In this document: one piece after another, positions 21,693-30,026 of the stretch | How the letters are laid out: the number at the start of each line of letters is the position of its first letter | How positions within the stretch are numbered: the first letter of the stretch is position 1 | Assembly (NCBI RefSeq): GCF_014268445.2 | Contig: NZ_CP077089.1 | Span: 6,552,001 to 6,616,000 of the forward strand | Reading direction: 5' to 3' | DNA from: Pseudomonas tensinigenes | Lineage (GTDB): Bacteria > Pseudomonadota > Gammaproteobacteria > Pseudomonadales > Pseudomonadaceae | DNA: 64,000 nt | Notes under the pieces: model-generated | What the model was told of the DNA's origin: nothing | Database searches by the model: none | The model's input: the letters and a program-made list of their open reading frames with translations, nothing else | Made by a program: the position numbers and the translations under genes

Positions 21693-23588
21693 TTAAGCGA
21701 CTACCCGTCGCTTCTCAGCCATCCAACTGCGCCCGTACAACACCACAATCGCCAGAATCGCCACCGCCTGCGCCGTCAACGAATACGCATCGGCATGAAT
21801 GCCCAGCCAGTCGAATTCAAAGAACGCCACCGGCCGCGTGCCGAAGATCCCGGCTTCCTGCAAGGCCTTCACACCGTGCCCGGCAAACACCACCGACAGC
21901 GCACACAGCAGCGCCGCGTTGATGCTGAAGAACAGCGTCAGCGGTAGTTTCGCCGAACCGCGCAGAATCACCCACGCCAGACCCACCAGCAGCACCAGCG
22001 CCGTCGCCCCGCCCGCAAGCACCGCGTCATGCCCGGCCGGGCCAGCCTGCAGCCACAGGGTTTCGTAGAACAGGATCACTTCGAACAACTCGCGATACAC
22101 CGAGAAGAACGCCAGAATCGCGAAACCGAAACGTCCGCCGCCACCGACCAGACTGCTCTTGATGTAATCCTGCCAGGCCGCTGCGTGGCGACGGTCATGC
22201 ATCCACACACCCAGCCACAAGACCATGACACTGGCGAACAGCGCCGTCGCGCCTTCGAGCAGTTCACGCTGCGAACCACTGACATCGATGACATACGCCG
22301 CCAGCGCCCAAGTGCCCAAACCCGCCAGCAGCGCGAGGCCCCAACCGACGTTGACGCTGCGCACCGCCGATTGCTGGCCGGTGTTGCGCAGGAACGCGAG
22401 GATCGCCGCCAGCACCAGAATCGCTTCCAGACCTTCGCGCAGCAGAATCAGTAAACCGGAGATGTAGCTCAGCGACCAGCTCAGACCATCGCTGCCAAGC
22501 AGGCCGGCAGACTCTTTCAACTTGGCCTTGGCCACGTTCAGGCGCTGCTCGGCCTGCTCGACCGGCAAGCCGTCCTGCAACGATTGCCGATACGCCATCA
22601 GCGATTTTTCAGTGTCCTTGCGCACGTTGGCGTCGACGTTATCCAGCGAACTCTCGACCAGTTCGAAGCCTTCCAGATACGCCGCGACCGACAGGTCATA
22701 AGCCTGATCGTGTTCGCCGACGCGGTATGCGGCGAGGCTCTTGTCCAGGGTTGCCGCGGTGTAGTCGAGCAACTGCGCCGGGCCACGCTTGACCTGCGGC
22801 GGCTGCGCGCGTTGCGCACGGAACGTCGCCGCCGCTTGCGGGCCATCGGCGGCCTGTACCTCGGCCGGTGTCTGGCGAGCCAGATCGGCGATGTTGTAGC
22901 TCTTCTCCGACTTGGCCGCCGCCGGATCGGCGCTGAAGCCGGCGATGTAAGTCGCCAGATCCCAACGCTGGCGATCATCGAGCTGATCGGCAAACGCCGG
23001 CATGTCGGTGCCTTCGACGCCTTGGCCGAGGGTGTTGTAGATCGCGTACAGGCTCAGGTGATCCAACCGCGCCGCATCACGCAGATTGGCCGGTGCCGGG
23101 GTCATGCCGAGTCCCGCCGGGCCGTCACCCGCGCCGCTGTCACCGTGGCACACCGAGCAATTCTGCGCATAGAGCGGTGCGCCGCGGGTCGGATCCGGAG
23201 TGATGATCGGTGCCTGGCTGACTTCATACGCCACCGCCAGTTGCGCGCCCAGTTGCCGCGCCTGACGGGCCACTTCGGCGCCGTCCTGCTTCGCGGTGAT
23301 CGCTGTTTTCAATGCGCTGACACCTTGCTCCAACGCAGCTTTTTCAGGCTTGGCCGGCATGCCGGCGATCAAGCCTTGCAGCGCTTGGGTGAACTCCAGT
23401 TGCTCGCGATATTCGGAGTCATCGACCACCTTGCCTGCGGCTACCGTCGGCGGGTAGTCGGCGCTGATGTAGTCGAGCAGGTGCAGCGCTTGCGGTGCGC
23501 CTTCCACGGTATCGGCCAGCAGATTGAAGCTGCTCAGGGCAAACAGCGGGAACACCAGCCAGGCCAGAAAACGGGACGAGGCAGTCAT
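21693..23588 (-). CDS. Cytochrome c–FTR1 fusion iron permease
   Basis: 631 residues. A signal peptide precedes a cytochrome c domain with the haem motif CSVCH near residue 144 and the Met ligand region (TDMPAF), then a helical periplasmic stretch. An FTR1 permease domain of about seven membrane helices follows, with both iron-binding motifs (LLREGLEAIL and YRELFEVILFYETL). The family oxidises ferrous iron and imports it. The fused haem domain could carry electrons away from the iron-oxidation site (inference). Likely monocistronic; I saw no clear Fur box upstream. Confidence 0.9.
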   Translation of the reverse strand: MTASSRFLAWLVFPLFALSSFNLLADTVEGAPQALHLLDYISADYPPTVAAGKVVDDSEYREQLEFTQALQGLIAGMPAKPEKAALEQGVSALKTAITAKQDGAEVARQARQLGAQLAVAYEVSQAPIITPDPTRGAPLYAQNCSVCHGDSGAGDGPAGLGMTPAPANLRDAARLDHLSLYAIYNTLGQGVEGTDMPAFADQLDDRQRWDLATYIAGFSADPAAAKSEKSYNIADLARQTPAEVQAADGPQAAATFRAQRAQPPQVKRGPAQLLDYTAATLDKSLAAYRVGEHDQAYDLSVAAYLEGFELVESSLDNVDANVRKDTEKSLMAYRQSLQDGLPVEQAEQRLNVAKAKLKESAGLLGSDGLSWSLSYISGLLILLREGLEAILVLAAILAFLRNTGQQSAVRSVNVGWGLALLAGLGTWALAAYVIDVSGSQRELLEGATALFASVMVLWLGVWMHDRRHAAAWQDYIKSSLVGGGGRFGFAILAFFSVYRELFEVILFYETLWLQAGPAGHDAVLAGGATALVLLVGLAWVILRGSAKLPLTLFFSINAALLCALSVVFAGHGVKALQEAGIFGTRPVAFFEFDWLGIHADAYSLTAQAVAILAIVVLYGRSWMAEKRRVVA

Positions 23589-23777
23589 GGAGGATTCTCA
23601 AATGGAAATGCGAAGTTACATATTGTTCACTTCGAACGCGTTTCCCTCAAGCTTTGTCGACGTAGCGCCACACATGACGCGAGCCATCGGCCTACAAAAA
23701 TGCCACATCACTTAGCCACTATTGCACCCTATACTGCGCGACCTGTCGCATTTCCCGCTCAAGGATGAACCCCTTTC

Positions 23778-25178
23778 ATGCGCCATCGCTTGCACTTGCC
23801 CCTGTTGATCGCCGCCGTTGTGCACCTGAGCGGCTGCGGTGCGTATCGCAATTACGATCTGGAACTGCAACAGACCACCGATCAGTTCAAGGCCGGCAAC
23901 ATCGACAGCACCCTGTCCGTGATCGAGGCGAACAACCCGGCTGCGGAAAAAGACCTGCTCTACTATTTCGAAAAGGGCACTGTACTGAGTGCCGGCGGCG
24001 AGTTTGCGCAGAGCCAGACAACCTGGCGCAGCGCCGAGCAGATGATCATCGAGCGCCAAGACACCATTGAAACCACCGGCGACAAGTTGCTCGCCGCCAT
24101 GGGCGATCACTGGGGCAGCATCATCAATGACAAGCTGCGCCGCTACGATGGCTACGACTACGAAAAAGTCATGCTGACCACGCAAATGGCCCTCAACCAA
24201 CTGGCCATGAATGACTTTGACGGTGCTCGCGCCGACATCAAGAAAACCCACGAGCGCGAAGCGCTTATAGCCCGCCAGCGGGAGCTGGAATACGAGCGTG
24301 TCGAAGAAGCGGCCAAGGCCCAGGGCGCGCGCGTGCATTACAAGGATCTGCAGGGTTACCCCGTGGTAATGCTCGAATCGCCTGCGGTGATTGCTCTGAA
24401 AAACGGTTACCAAAGTGCATTCAGTCACTATCTCGCCGGCTTCACTTACGAAGCGCTGGGCGAGAAAGATCTGGCAGCGCCCGGCTATCGTCAGGCAATA
24501 GAACTGCGCCCGGACATGGCGTTTTTCCAACAGGCATTGCGCGACCTCGACAGCCCTGGCTTGAAGGCAGACGAAAGCGATGTGCTGATCATCGTGCAGA
24601 GCGGCCTGGCGCCGGCCCGCAGTTCCGTGCGCGTGCCCTACCCGGTGAAGCTCGCGGACGGGCAAGTCATCGTCGCCAATGTTTCGTTTCCCGTGATGGT
24701 GCCCGACACCTCGACCCCGGCATTCAATCAAGTGGCCATTGATGGTCGACAGAAAAAGCTGATTGCGGTCAACAGCATTACCGACATGTCCCTGCGCACC
24801 CTGCGTGACGACATGCCGGGCATTATCCAGCGCACAACCTATCGGGCATTTCTGGCGGCCGATGTTCAGGCTACGGACAATCGACGCGATCCGAGCAAAG
24901 CCTCCTACGTCACGCACTGGGATGGCTTCGAGCAGGCCGACACCCGCACCTGGCGCACCCTGCCCAACCTCACCCAGGTCGTGCGCCTGCGCCTGAAAAA
25001 AGGTGACCACCTGATCAGCCTGCCTAACGCGTCCGGGGCTGCGCCACTGAAAATCCGTATCGACCAGAACCGCCAGGTTATCGGCCTGCGTGCCTTGGGT
25101 GATCGGGTGTTTGCCAATGGCAGCGCATTTCAGTCGGATGGGGCGCCGGCAAAGAGCGTGGTATCCAACCTGAAATAA
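23778..25178 (+). CDS. COG3014-family lipoprotein, copy 1
   Basis: 466 residues. Lipoprotein signal with lipobox LSGC (Cys near residue 20), then a repeat-rich helical region (YYFEKGTVLSAGGEFAQSQTTW) and YRRYDGYDYEKVMLTTQMALN-like segments shared with the next gene. The C-terminal part is beta-rich. Closely resembles the gene at 25386, so this is a tandem duplication. In gammaproteobacteria COG3014 genes commonly neighbour ycfL and lpoB, suggesting an envelope or peptidoglycan role; the biochemical function is unknown. Confidence 0.88.
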   Translation: MRHRLHLPLLIAAVVHLSGCGAYRNYDLELQQTTDQFKAGNIDSTLSVIEANNPAAEKDLLYYFEKGTVLSAGGEFAQSQTTWRSAEQMIIERQDTIETTGDKLLAAMGDHWGSIINDKLRRYDGYDYEKVMLTTQMALNQLAMNDFDGARADIKKTHEREALIARQRELEYERVEEAAKAQGARVHYKDLQGYPVVMLESPAVIALKNGYQSAFSHYLAGFTYEALGEKDLAAPGYRQAIELRPDMAFFQQALRDLDSPGLKADESDVLIIVQSGLAPARSSVRVPYPVKLADGQVIVANVSFPVMVPDTSTPAFNQVAIDGRQKKLIAVNSITDMSLRTLRDDMPGIIQRTTYRAFLAADVQATDNRRDPSKASYVTHWDGFEQADTRTWRTLPNLTQVVRLRLKKGDHLISLPNASGAAPLKIRIDQNRQVIGLRALGDRVFANGSAFQSDGAPAKSVVSNLK

Positions 25179-25385
25179 GTAATGGCACCAAACTAACAAG
25201 TGCGATTAAAAAGCTATTACATAGCCAGCACCGCCTGCTTATAATGCCGCGCCCGCGTTATTGCGATCGGGCATTAAAGCTCCTCAGGTTATGAGGAATT
25301 GGCAGGAGGCCAACGCCACTGTCGATGGGTCACACCAGCCCGACCAGCATTCGCGGCTGTTTTACTCCAGGGAAGAAGTACCCCC

Positions 25386-26780
25386 ATGGCATTCCGCGCC
25401 CCCACCTTGATCGCGCTCAGCGCCGTCACTCTGCTGTCCGGCTGTTCGGCGTTTCGCAACTACGACTCCGAACTGGCACAGACCAACCAGCAACTGGCCT
25501 CCGGCAACGTCGACGCCGCGCTGACTCTGCTGGAAAAGAACAACACCGGCCCAGACAAAGACCTGCTCTATTACTTCGAGAAAGGTGAGTTGCTGCGCGC
25601 CAAGGGTGACCTCTCCGGCAGCCAGAATGCCTGGAGCAGCGCCGATGGGGTGGTCGGTCAGTGGGAAGACGCCGTCAAGCTCGACACCGGGAAGTACCTG
25701 GCCCAGTTCGGCAGCTTCATCGTCAACGACAAAGTGCGTCGCTACGAAGGCTACGACTACGAAAAAGTCATGCTGACCACGCAGATGGCCCTGAATCTGC
25801 TGGCGGTCAATGACTTCGACGGTGCGCGTACCGCGATCAAGAAGACTCACGAACGTGAAGCGGTGATCGCCGAGTTGCGTGACAAGGAATACCTCAAGAG
25901 CGAAGAAGAGGCCGAGAAAGAAGGCATCAAGACGCAGTACAAAGACCTGCAGGGCTATCCGGTCGCCAGTCTCGACGCGCCGGAAGTGGTCGGTCTGAAA
26001 AACAGCTACCAGAGTGCGTTCAGCCATTACCTGTCCGGTTTCGTCTATGAAGCCCTGGGCGAAAAAGGCCTGGCTGCACCGGGCTACCGCAAGGCCGCCG
26101 AACTGCGTCCGAACACGCCGCTGCTGGAGCAGGCGCTGGTCAATCTCGACAAGCCGAGCAAGTCCGACGACAGCGACATCCTCATCGTTGTCCAGAGCGG
26201 TCTGGCCCCGGCCCGTGACTCGATCCGAGTGCCGTTGCCATTGCCGATCTCCAACAACGTGGTGATCACACCGTTGTCGTTCCCGATCATCAAGCCTGAC
26301 ACCTCCACGGCGACTTTCGCGCAGATCGGCGTCGACGGTCAGCAGGTCGATCTGACCGCGCTCAACAGCACCACCGCGATGTCCCGCCGCGCCCTGCGCG
26401 ACGATATGCCGGGAATCATTGTGCGCACCACCGTGCGGGCGATCACCAAGGGTGTAGCGCAGAAGCAGATCAACGAAACCAACCCGCTGGCCGGTCTGGC
26501 CGTCGGTATCTCTTCAGCTGTGCTCGAAGGTGCCGATACCCGTACGTGGCGCACCCTGCCGGATTACACCCAAGTGGTGCGTCTGCGTCTGAAAAAGGGT
26601 GAGCATCAGGTTACCCTGCCAAGCGCCGTCGGCGGTTCAGTGGTCAAGGTCACTGTCGATCAGCGTTATCAAGTGATCACTCTGCGCGCCGTGGGCAACC
26701 AGGTGTTCGCCGGTGGCCTCGCCGCACACGTCATCCCGAGCGCCAGCGCGACCAACGTCGCCAGCCTCAAACAACCTTAA
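25386..26780 (+). CDS. COG3014-family lipoprotein, copy 2
   Basis: 464 residues. Lipobox LLSGCSAFRNYDSELAQTNQ. It aligns over its whole length with copy 1 (for example GYDYEKVMLTTQMALN, YQSAFSHYLSGFVYEALGEK, VQSGLAPARDS, TWRTLPDYTQVVRLRLKKG). ATG 25386 was chosen because it starts the lipoprotein signal. The 207-base gap from copy 1 suggests it may have its own promoter and then lead the ycfL–lpoB genes, which follow at 15 and 36 bases. Confidence 0.88.
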   Translation: MAFRAPTLIALSAVTLLSGCSAFRNYDSELAQTNQQLASGNVDAALTLLEKNNTGPDKDLLYYFEKGELLRAKGDLSGSQNAWSSADGVVGQWEDAVKLDTGKYLAQFGSFIVNDKVRRYEGYDYEKVMLTTQMALNLLAVNDFDGARTAIKKTHEREAVIAELRDKEYLKSEEEAEKEGIKTQYKDLQGYPVASLDAPEVVGLKNSYQSAFSHYLSGFVYEALGEKGLAAPGYRKAAELRPNTPLLEQALVNLDKPSKSDDSDILIVVQSGLAPARDSIRVPLPLPISNNVVITPLSFPIIKPDTSTATFAQIGVDGQQVDLTALNSTTAMSRRALRDDMPGIIVRTTVRAITKGVAQKQINETNPLAGLAVGISSAVLEGADTRTWRTLPDYTQVVRLRLKKGEHQVTLPSAVGGSVVKVTVDQRYQVITLRAVGNQVFAGGLAAHVIPSASATNVASLKQP

Positions 26781-26795
26781 GAACGGAGTCTTTGC

Positions 26796-27170
26796 ATGCG
26801 CTTCAAACTCATCGCCGTCGCCGCCCTCGCCTTGTTGGCGAGCGGCTGCGCCACCCCGCCACCGCCAGAGCCGGGCAGCGCCGCGAGCAAAGTCGTGGCC
26901 ATGGGTCCGCAGAAACACATCGTCGTCGGCGCCATGCGCGTCGCTCGCGAAAATGGTTTCATGACGGTCAATGTGCAGTTGAGCAACACCCTCAACAGCA
27001 ACAAGATTTTCTACTACCGCTTCGCCTGGCTCGGCGCGGAAGGTTTCCCGATCGCCGAAGAAGAAGTGTGGAAAAGCCAAATGATGTACGGCGCCCAGAC
27101 CAGCTTCATTCAAGGCATCGCCCCGACCCCGAAAGCCGTGGACTTCCGTCTGGAAATCAAGACGCCGTAA
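26796..27170 (+). CDS. ycfL: YcfL family lipoprotein (DUF1425)
   Basis: 124 residues. Lipobox ASGC near residue 19, then a proline-rich linker and one compact beta domain (VNVQLSNTLNSNKIFYYRFAWLG). YcfL precedes lpoB in E. coli as well, so the order is conserved. Probably anchored to the outer membrane; function unknown. Confidence 0.85.
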   Translation: MRFKLIAVAALALLASGCATPPPPEPGSAASKVVAMGPQKHIVVGAMRVARENGFMTVNVQLSNTLNSNKIFYYRFAWLGAEGFPIAEEEVWKSQMMYGAQTSFIQGIAPTPKAVDFRLEIKTP

Positions 27171-27206
27171 GCCTGCCACCCTATTCCTGATTTAGAGAGC
27201 ATTCCC

Positions 27207-27794
27207 ATGTTTGCACGCTTTTCCTGCATCGCCGTTATCGCCCTGCTGGCCTCCGGTTGCGCCAACACTTCGCCGACCCTGGGCAGCAAGAACATCAGCT
27301 ACGGCGACACCAAAGCGGTTGAAACCGTGACCAACGAATTCGGTTCGACCGACCTGCAAATGATCGCCGAGTCGATGACCCGCTCGCTGGCTCAGTCCGG
27401 CATCCTGCAGGGCCGTCCGGTGGTTCAGGTCTACGACGTGAAGAACAAGACCAGCGAGTACATCGATACGCGCGAAATCACCACCAGCATCAAGACTCAG
27501 TTGATGAAGACTGGCGTAGCGCGCTTCGCCAGCGACAACAACGCAATGCAAAGCCAGGTTGACCAGCTCAAGCTGCAAAACCAGAGCGGTCTGTACAAGA
27601 AAAGCACCGTGGCCAAGACTGGCAACATGGTTGCCGCCAAGTACCGCATCGAAGGTTCGATCAGCTCGATCGTCAAGCGCAGCAGCGACTACAAGGACGT
27701 CTTCTACAAATTCAGCCTGCAACTGATCGACGTTGAAAGCGGTCTGGCCGAGTGGATGGACGAAAAAGATATCCGCAAAACCACGGAGCGTTAA
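27207..27794 (+). CDS. lpoB: LpoB-like penicillin-binding protein activator
   Basis: 195 residues. Lipobox ASGCANTSP followed by the LpoB globular domain (TDLQMIAESMTRSLAQSGI; YRIEGSISSIVKRSSDYKDVFYKFSLQL). In E. coli LpoB is an outer-membrane lipoprotein that activates PBP1B. The proline-rich linker seen in E. coli LpoB is short here. Pseudomonas also uses a different activator (LpoP), so activity on PBP1b is inferred from family and position only. Confidence 0.82.
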   Translation: MFARFSCIAVIALLASGCANTSPTLGSKNISYGDTKAVETVTNEFGSTDLQMIAESMTRSLAQSGILQGRPVVQVYDVKNKTSEYIDTREITTSIKTQLMKTGVARFASDNNAMQSQVDQLKLQNQSGLYKKSTVAKTGNMVAAKYRIEGSISSIVKRSSDYKDVFYKFSLQLIDVESGLAEWMDEKDIRKTTER

Positions 27795-27797
27795 TTG

Positions 27798-28541
27798 ATG
27801 CGCGCATGGATTGGCATGATGGCCCTGGCTTGCGCGTTCAGCGCGCAAGCGGCCCCAAAAGTCGCGGTGACGGATCTGGCTTACCAGGAACGTGTGGAGC
27901 AATACATCCACATCGTTTCGGCCCAGAGCAATCATCGCGAGGGTTACTACAGCTCCAGTGGCTCTTCGAGCTACAACGAGATTGAAGCAACGACCAGCTA
28001 CATCGAACAGACCGAGCTGCGCAAATTCACTGGCGACATCAAGGGTGAAATTCTGCGTACCGGCATGTTCCAGCTGGTGCAGGGCACGCCGTACACCGCG
28101 TCGTCCAAGGGTGACGTCTACGACGTGATCAAGCGCATCAAGGCCGGCAACTTCAAAGGCGCCGACTATGTGCTGTTCGGCACTGTTTCGGACATCGACT
28201 TCACCCAGGACATCAACGAGCTGGCGAACACCGACAGCTATTCGGCGGTGCTGGGCCTGACGCTGGTGGCGGACTTCAGCCTGATCAACACCAAGACCTT
28301 CGAAATCACCTCGGCCTTCACGGCGATGGGTGAAGCGCAGGACACCAAACTGGTGAACCACCGCGACATCAAGATCTCGCTGAACCGTCCTCGGGTGGTG
28401 CGTGACGTGTCCAAGGCCTTGGGTGAAGACGTGGCCGGGCAACTGAGCATGCAGCTCGGTGGCGGCGGTTACGAGCAGCCGCGCGAAGCACCGCAGCGCA
28501 ACAATCTGCCGCGTGATACCGCGCCGGTGATTTTGCGCTGA
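27798..28541 (+). CDS. LpoB/CsgG-like exported protein without lipobox
   Basis: 247 residues. A signal peptide (ALACAFSAQAAPKVAV) has no lipobox, so the mature protein should be soluble in the periplasm. The fold resembles LpoB/CsgG-type domains (LRKFTGDIKGEILRTGMFQLVQG; YVLFGTVSDIDFTQDINELA). Its start lies 4 bases after the lpoB stop (ATG 27798 preferred to TTG 27795), so it is co-translated with lpoB. The C-terminal 25 residues are low-complexity. Function unknown; it may be an LpoB partner. Confidence 0.75.
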   Translation: MRAWIGMMALACAFSAQAAPKVAVTDLAYQERVEQYIHIVSAQSNHREGYYSSSGSSSYNEIEATTSYIEQTELRKFTGDIKGEILRTGMFQLVQGTPYTASSKGDVYDVIKRIKAGNFKGADYVLFGTVSDIDFTQDINELANTDSYSAVLGLTLVADFSLINTKTFEITSAFTAMGEAQDTKLVNHRDIKISLNRPRVVRDVSKALGEDVAGQLSMQLGGGGYEQPREAPQRNNLPRDTAPVILR

Positions 28542-28610
28542 TGACTGGCCCCTGATCTTTCCCATGCACCGCGTGGGAATGCATCCCGGAACGCTCCGCG
28601 TTTCAGCCAC

Positions 28611-28642
28611 AAAAAAGGCGACCCGCAAAGGTCGCCTTTTTT
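28611..28642 (+). terminator. Terminator of the COG3014–lpoB operon
   Basis: AAAAAAGGCGACC-CGCAAA-GGTCGCCTTTTTT stem with flanking T-run, 70 bases past the last operon stop. Symmetric runs may also end the opposing LysE transcript. Confidence 0.92.
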
Positions 28643-28655
28643 CTGCCTGCGATGT

Positions 28656-29288
28656 TTACGCCGCCGCTTTACGCAACGTCGCCATAAACGCCGCGGCACC
28701 GATGAACAGCCCGGCAAACGTGCGGTTCATGCGCTTCTGCTGCTGCGGTGTGCGCAACAGACGCAACACCTTCGACGCCAGACCGGTGTAGCCGGCCATC
28801 ACGATCAGGTCGACGCAGACCATGGTCACGCCAATCACCAGATATTGAATCAGCAACGGCGCATGCGGGTTGATGAACTGCGGCAGCACCGCGAGCATGA
28901 AGACCAAAGCCTTGGGGTTGCTGATGTTCACCAGAAAGCCACGGAATATTAGCGCCAGCGGTTTGCCGATCGGCCGCACCGCCGCGTCATCACTCATGTC
29001 CATGGGCTCTGCGCGCCATTGCTTGATGGCCAGATACACGAGGTAAGCCACACCAAACCATTTGATCGCGTGGAAGGCCGTTGCCGAAGCGGTCAGGATC
29101 GCGCCAACACCGGCGCCGACAATCGCGATTTGCACCGCCAGGCCAATCTGCAGGCCGAGGGCGTTCCAGTAACCGCGCCAGAAACCGTATTGCAGACCGC
29201 TGGACATCGACGCAATGGCGCCAGCACCCGGAGACAGACTGATCACCCAGCAGGCGGCAAAAAACGCCAGCCATGTTTGAAGCTCCAT
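28656..29288 (-). CDS. LysE/RhtB family amino-acid exporter
   Basis: 210 residues with about six membrane helices. It opens MELQTWLAFFAACWVISLSP, the LysE N-terminal helix with the G/S-P-G-P-like motif (SLSPGAGAI). The family exports amino acids such as threonine, homoserine or leucine. ATG 29288 was selected as the conserved start. A single gene; its terminator is shared with the lpoB operon. Confidence 0.9.
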   Translation of the reverse strand: MELQTWLAFFAACWVISLSPGAGAIASMSSGLQYGFWRGYWNALGLQIGLAVQIAIVGAGVGAILTASATAFHAIKWFGVAYLVYLAIKQWRAEPMDMSDDAAVRPIGKPLALIFRGFLVNISNPKALVFMLAVLPQFINPHAPLLIQYLVIGVTMVCVDLIVMAGYTGLASKVLRLLRTPQQQKRMNRTFAGLFIGAAAFMATLRKAAA

Positions 29289-29349
29289 CGCACACCTCGC
29301 ATCTGAATCGTGACAGACGCTCAAGCTAATGCGGATTGGGGCTAAAAGC

Positions 29350-29427
29350 AAAAGATCGCAGCCTGCGGCAGCTCCTACACGGGATTGACGTTCACCCTGT
29401 AGGAGCTGCCGAAGGCTGCGATCTTTT
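29350..29427. repeat. REP doublet, family 2 (GTAGGAGCTGCC)
   Basis: Two roughly 29-base units face each other, 29350–29378 and 29399–29427, with the core GTAGGAGCTGCCGAAGGCTG. Unrelated in sequence to family 1. Lies between the LysE start and the MscS end. A single unit of this family occurs again at 57296. Confidence 0.92.
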
Positions 29428-29444
29428 GATCTTGCTTGGAAAAT

Positions 29445-30026
29445 CTACTTCTCGAATCCGCTGGAAGGAAACACATCCGTCCCGCGCCAACGCCGCACCG
29501 AGCGCTGGAAGAACAGACTGTTGGGCACTTGCACCATGGCGCTGCCAGTCCCCAGCTCTTCAGCCTCGATCAACGTGGTGTAGAGCAGATTGATCGCCAC
29601 CACCCGGCCTTTGACGCCCGGCTTGTCCGTGGTGTCCACCAGCTCAACGATATCGCCCAGCCGAAACGGCCCGACCGTGAAGATCAGAATCGCGCAGAGC
29701 AAATTCGACAACACACTCCACATCGCGAAGAACGCCACCGCTGCCACCGCAACGAAACCCGACAGCGCCGTCCACAACACCGTGGCCGAGACACCGAGGC
29801 GCTCCAATACGAAGATCAGCGCGCTGCCCATGATCAACCAACGCAGCACGCCACGCAGCGGCATCAGCAACTGCGGCGGGAACGGATAGCGCTCGCCCAA
29901 CCGGGTCAGGCCTTTGGCGACGAAGCGCTGGGTGAGATAGCCGGCCAGCAGGATCAGCAGAATCTGCACCGTAAACCAGATCGGCTCGACCCACACCGCC
30001 GGCAGCGGCAGCTTGAACGCTTCCAT
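29445..30026 (-). CDS. MscS-family mechanosensitive channel
   Basis: 193 residues, a short MscS: two N-terminal membrane helices, the pore helix (ALSGFVAVAAVAFFAMWSVLSN) and the beta domain (GPFRLGDIVELVDTTDKPGVKGRVVAINLLYTTLI). The C-terminal alpha/beta cage of E. coli MscS is truncated. Would gate on membrane tension. ATG 30026 overlaps the stop of the upstream ABC-F gene (TGATG), so the two are coupled. Confidence 0.9.
   Translation of the reverse strand: MEAFKLPLPAVWVEPIWFTVQILLILLAGYLTQRFVAKGLTRLGERYPFPPQLLMPLRGVLRWLIMGSALIFVLERLGVSATVLWTALSGFVAVAAVAFFAMWSVLSNLLCAILIFTVGPFRLGDIVELVDTTDKPGVKGRVVAINLLYTTLIEAEELGTGSAMVQVPNSLFFQRSVRRWRGTDVFPSSGFEK

Noticed and set aside
23589..23777. Fur box before the iron permease
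   Set aside because: No GATAATGATAATCATTATC-like sequence by eye.
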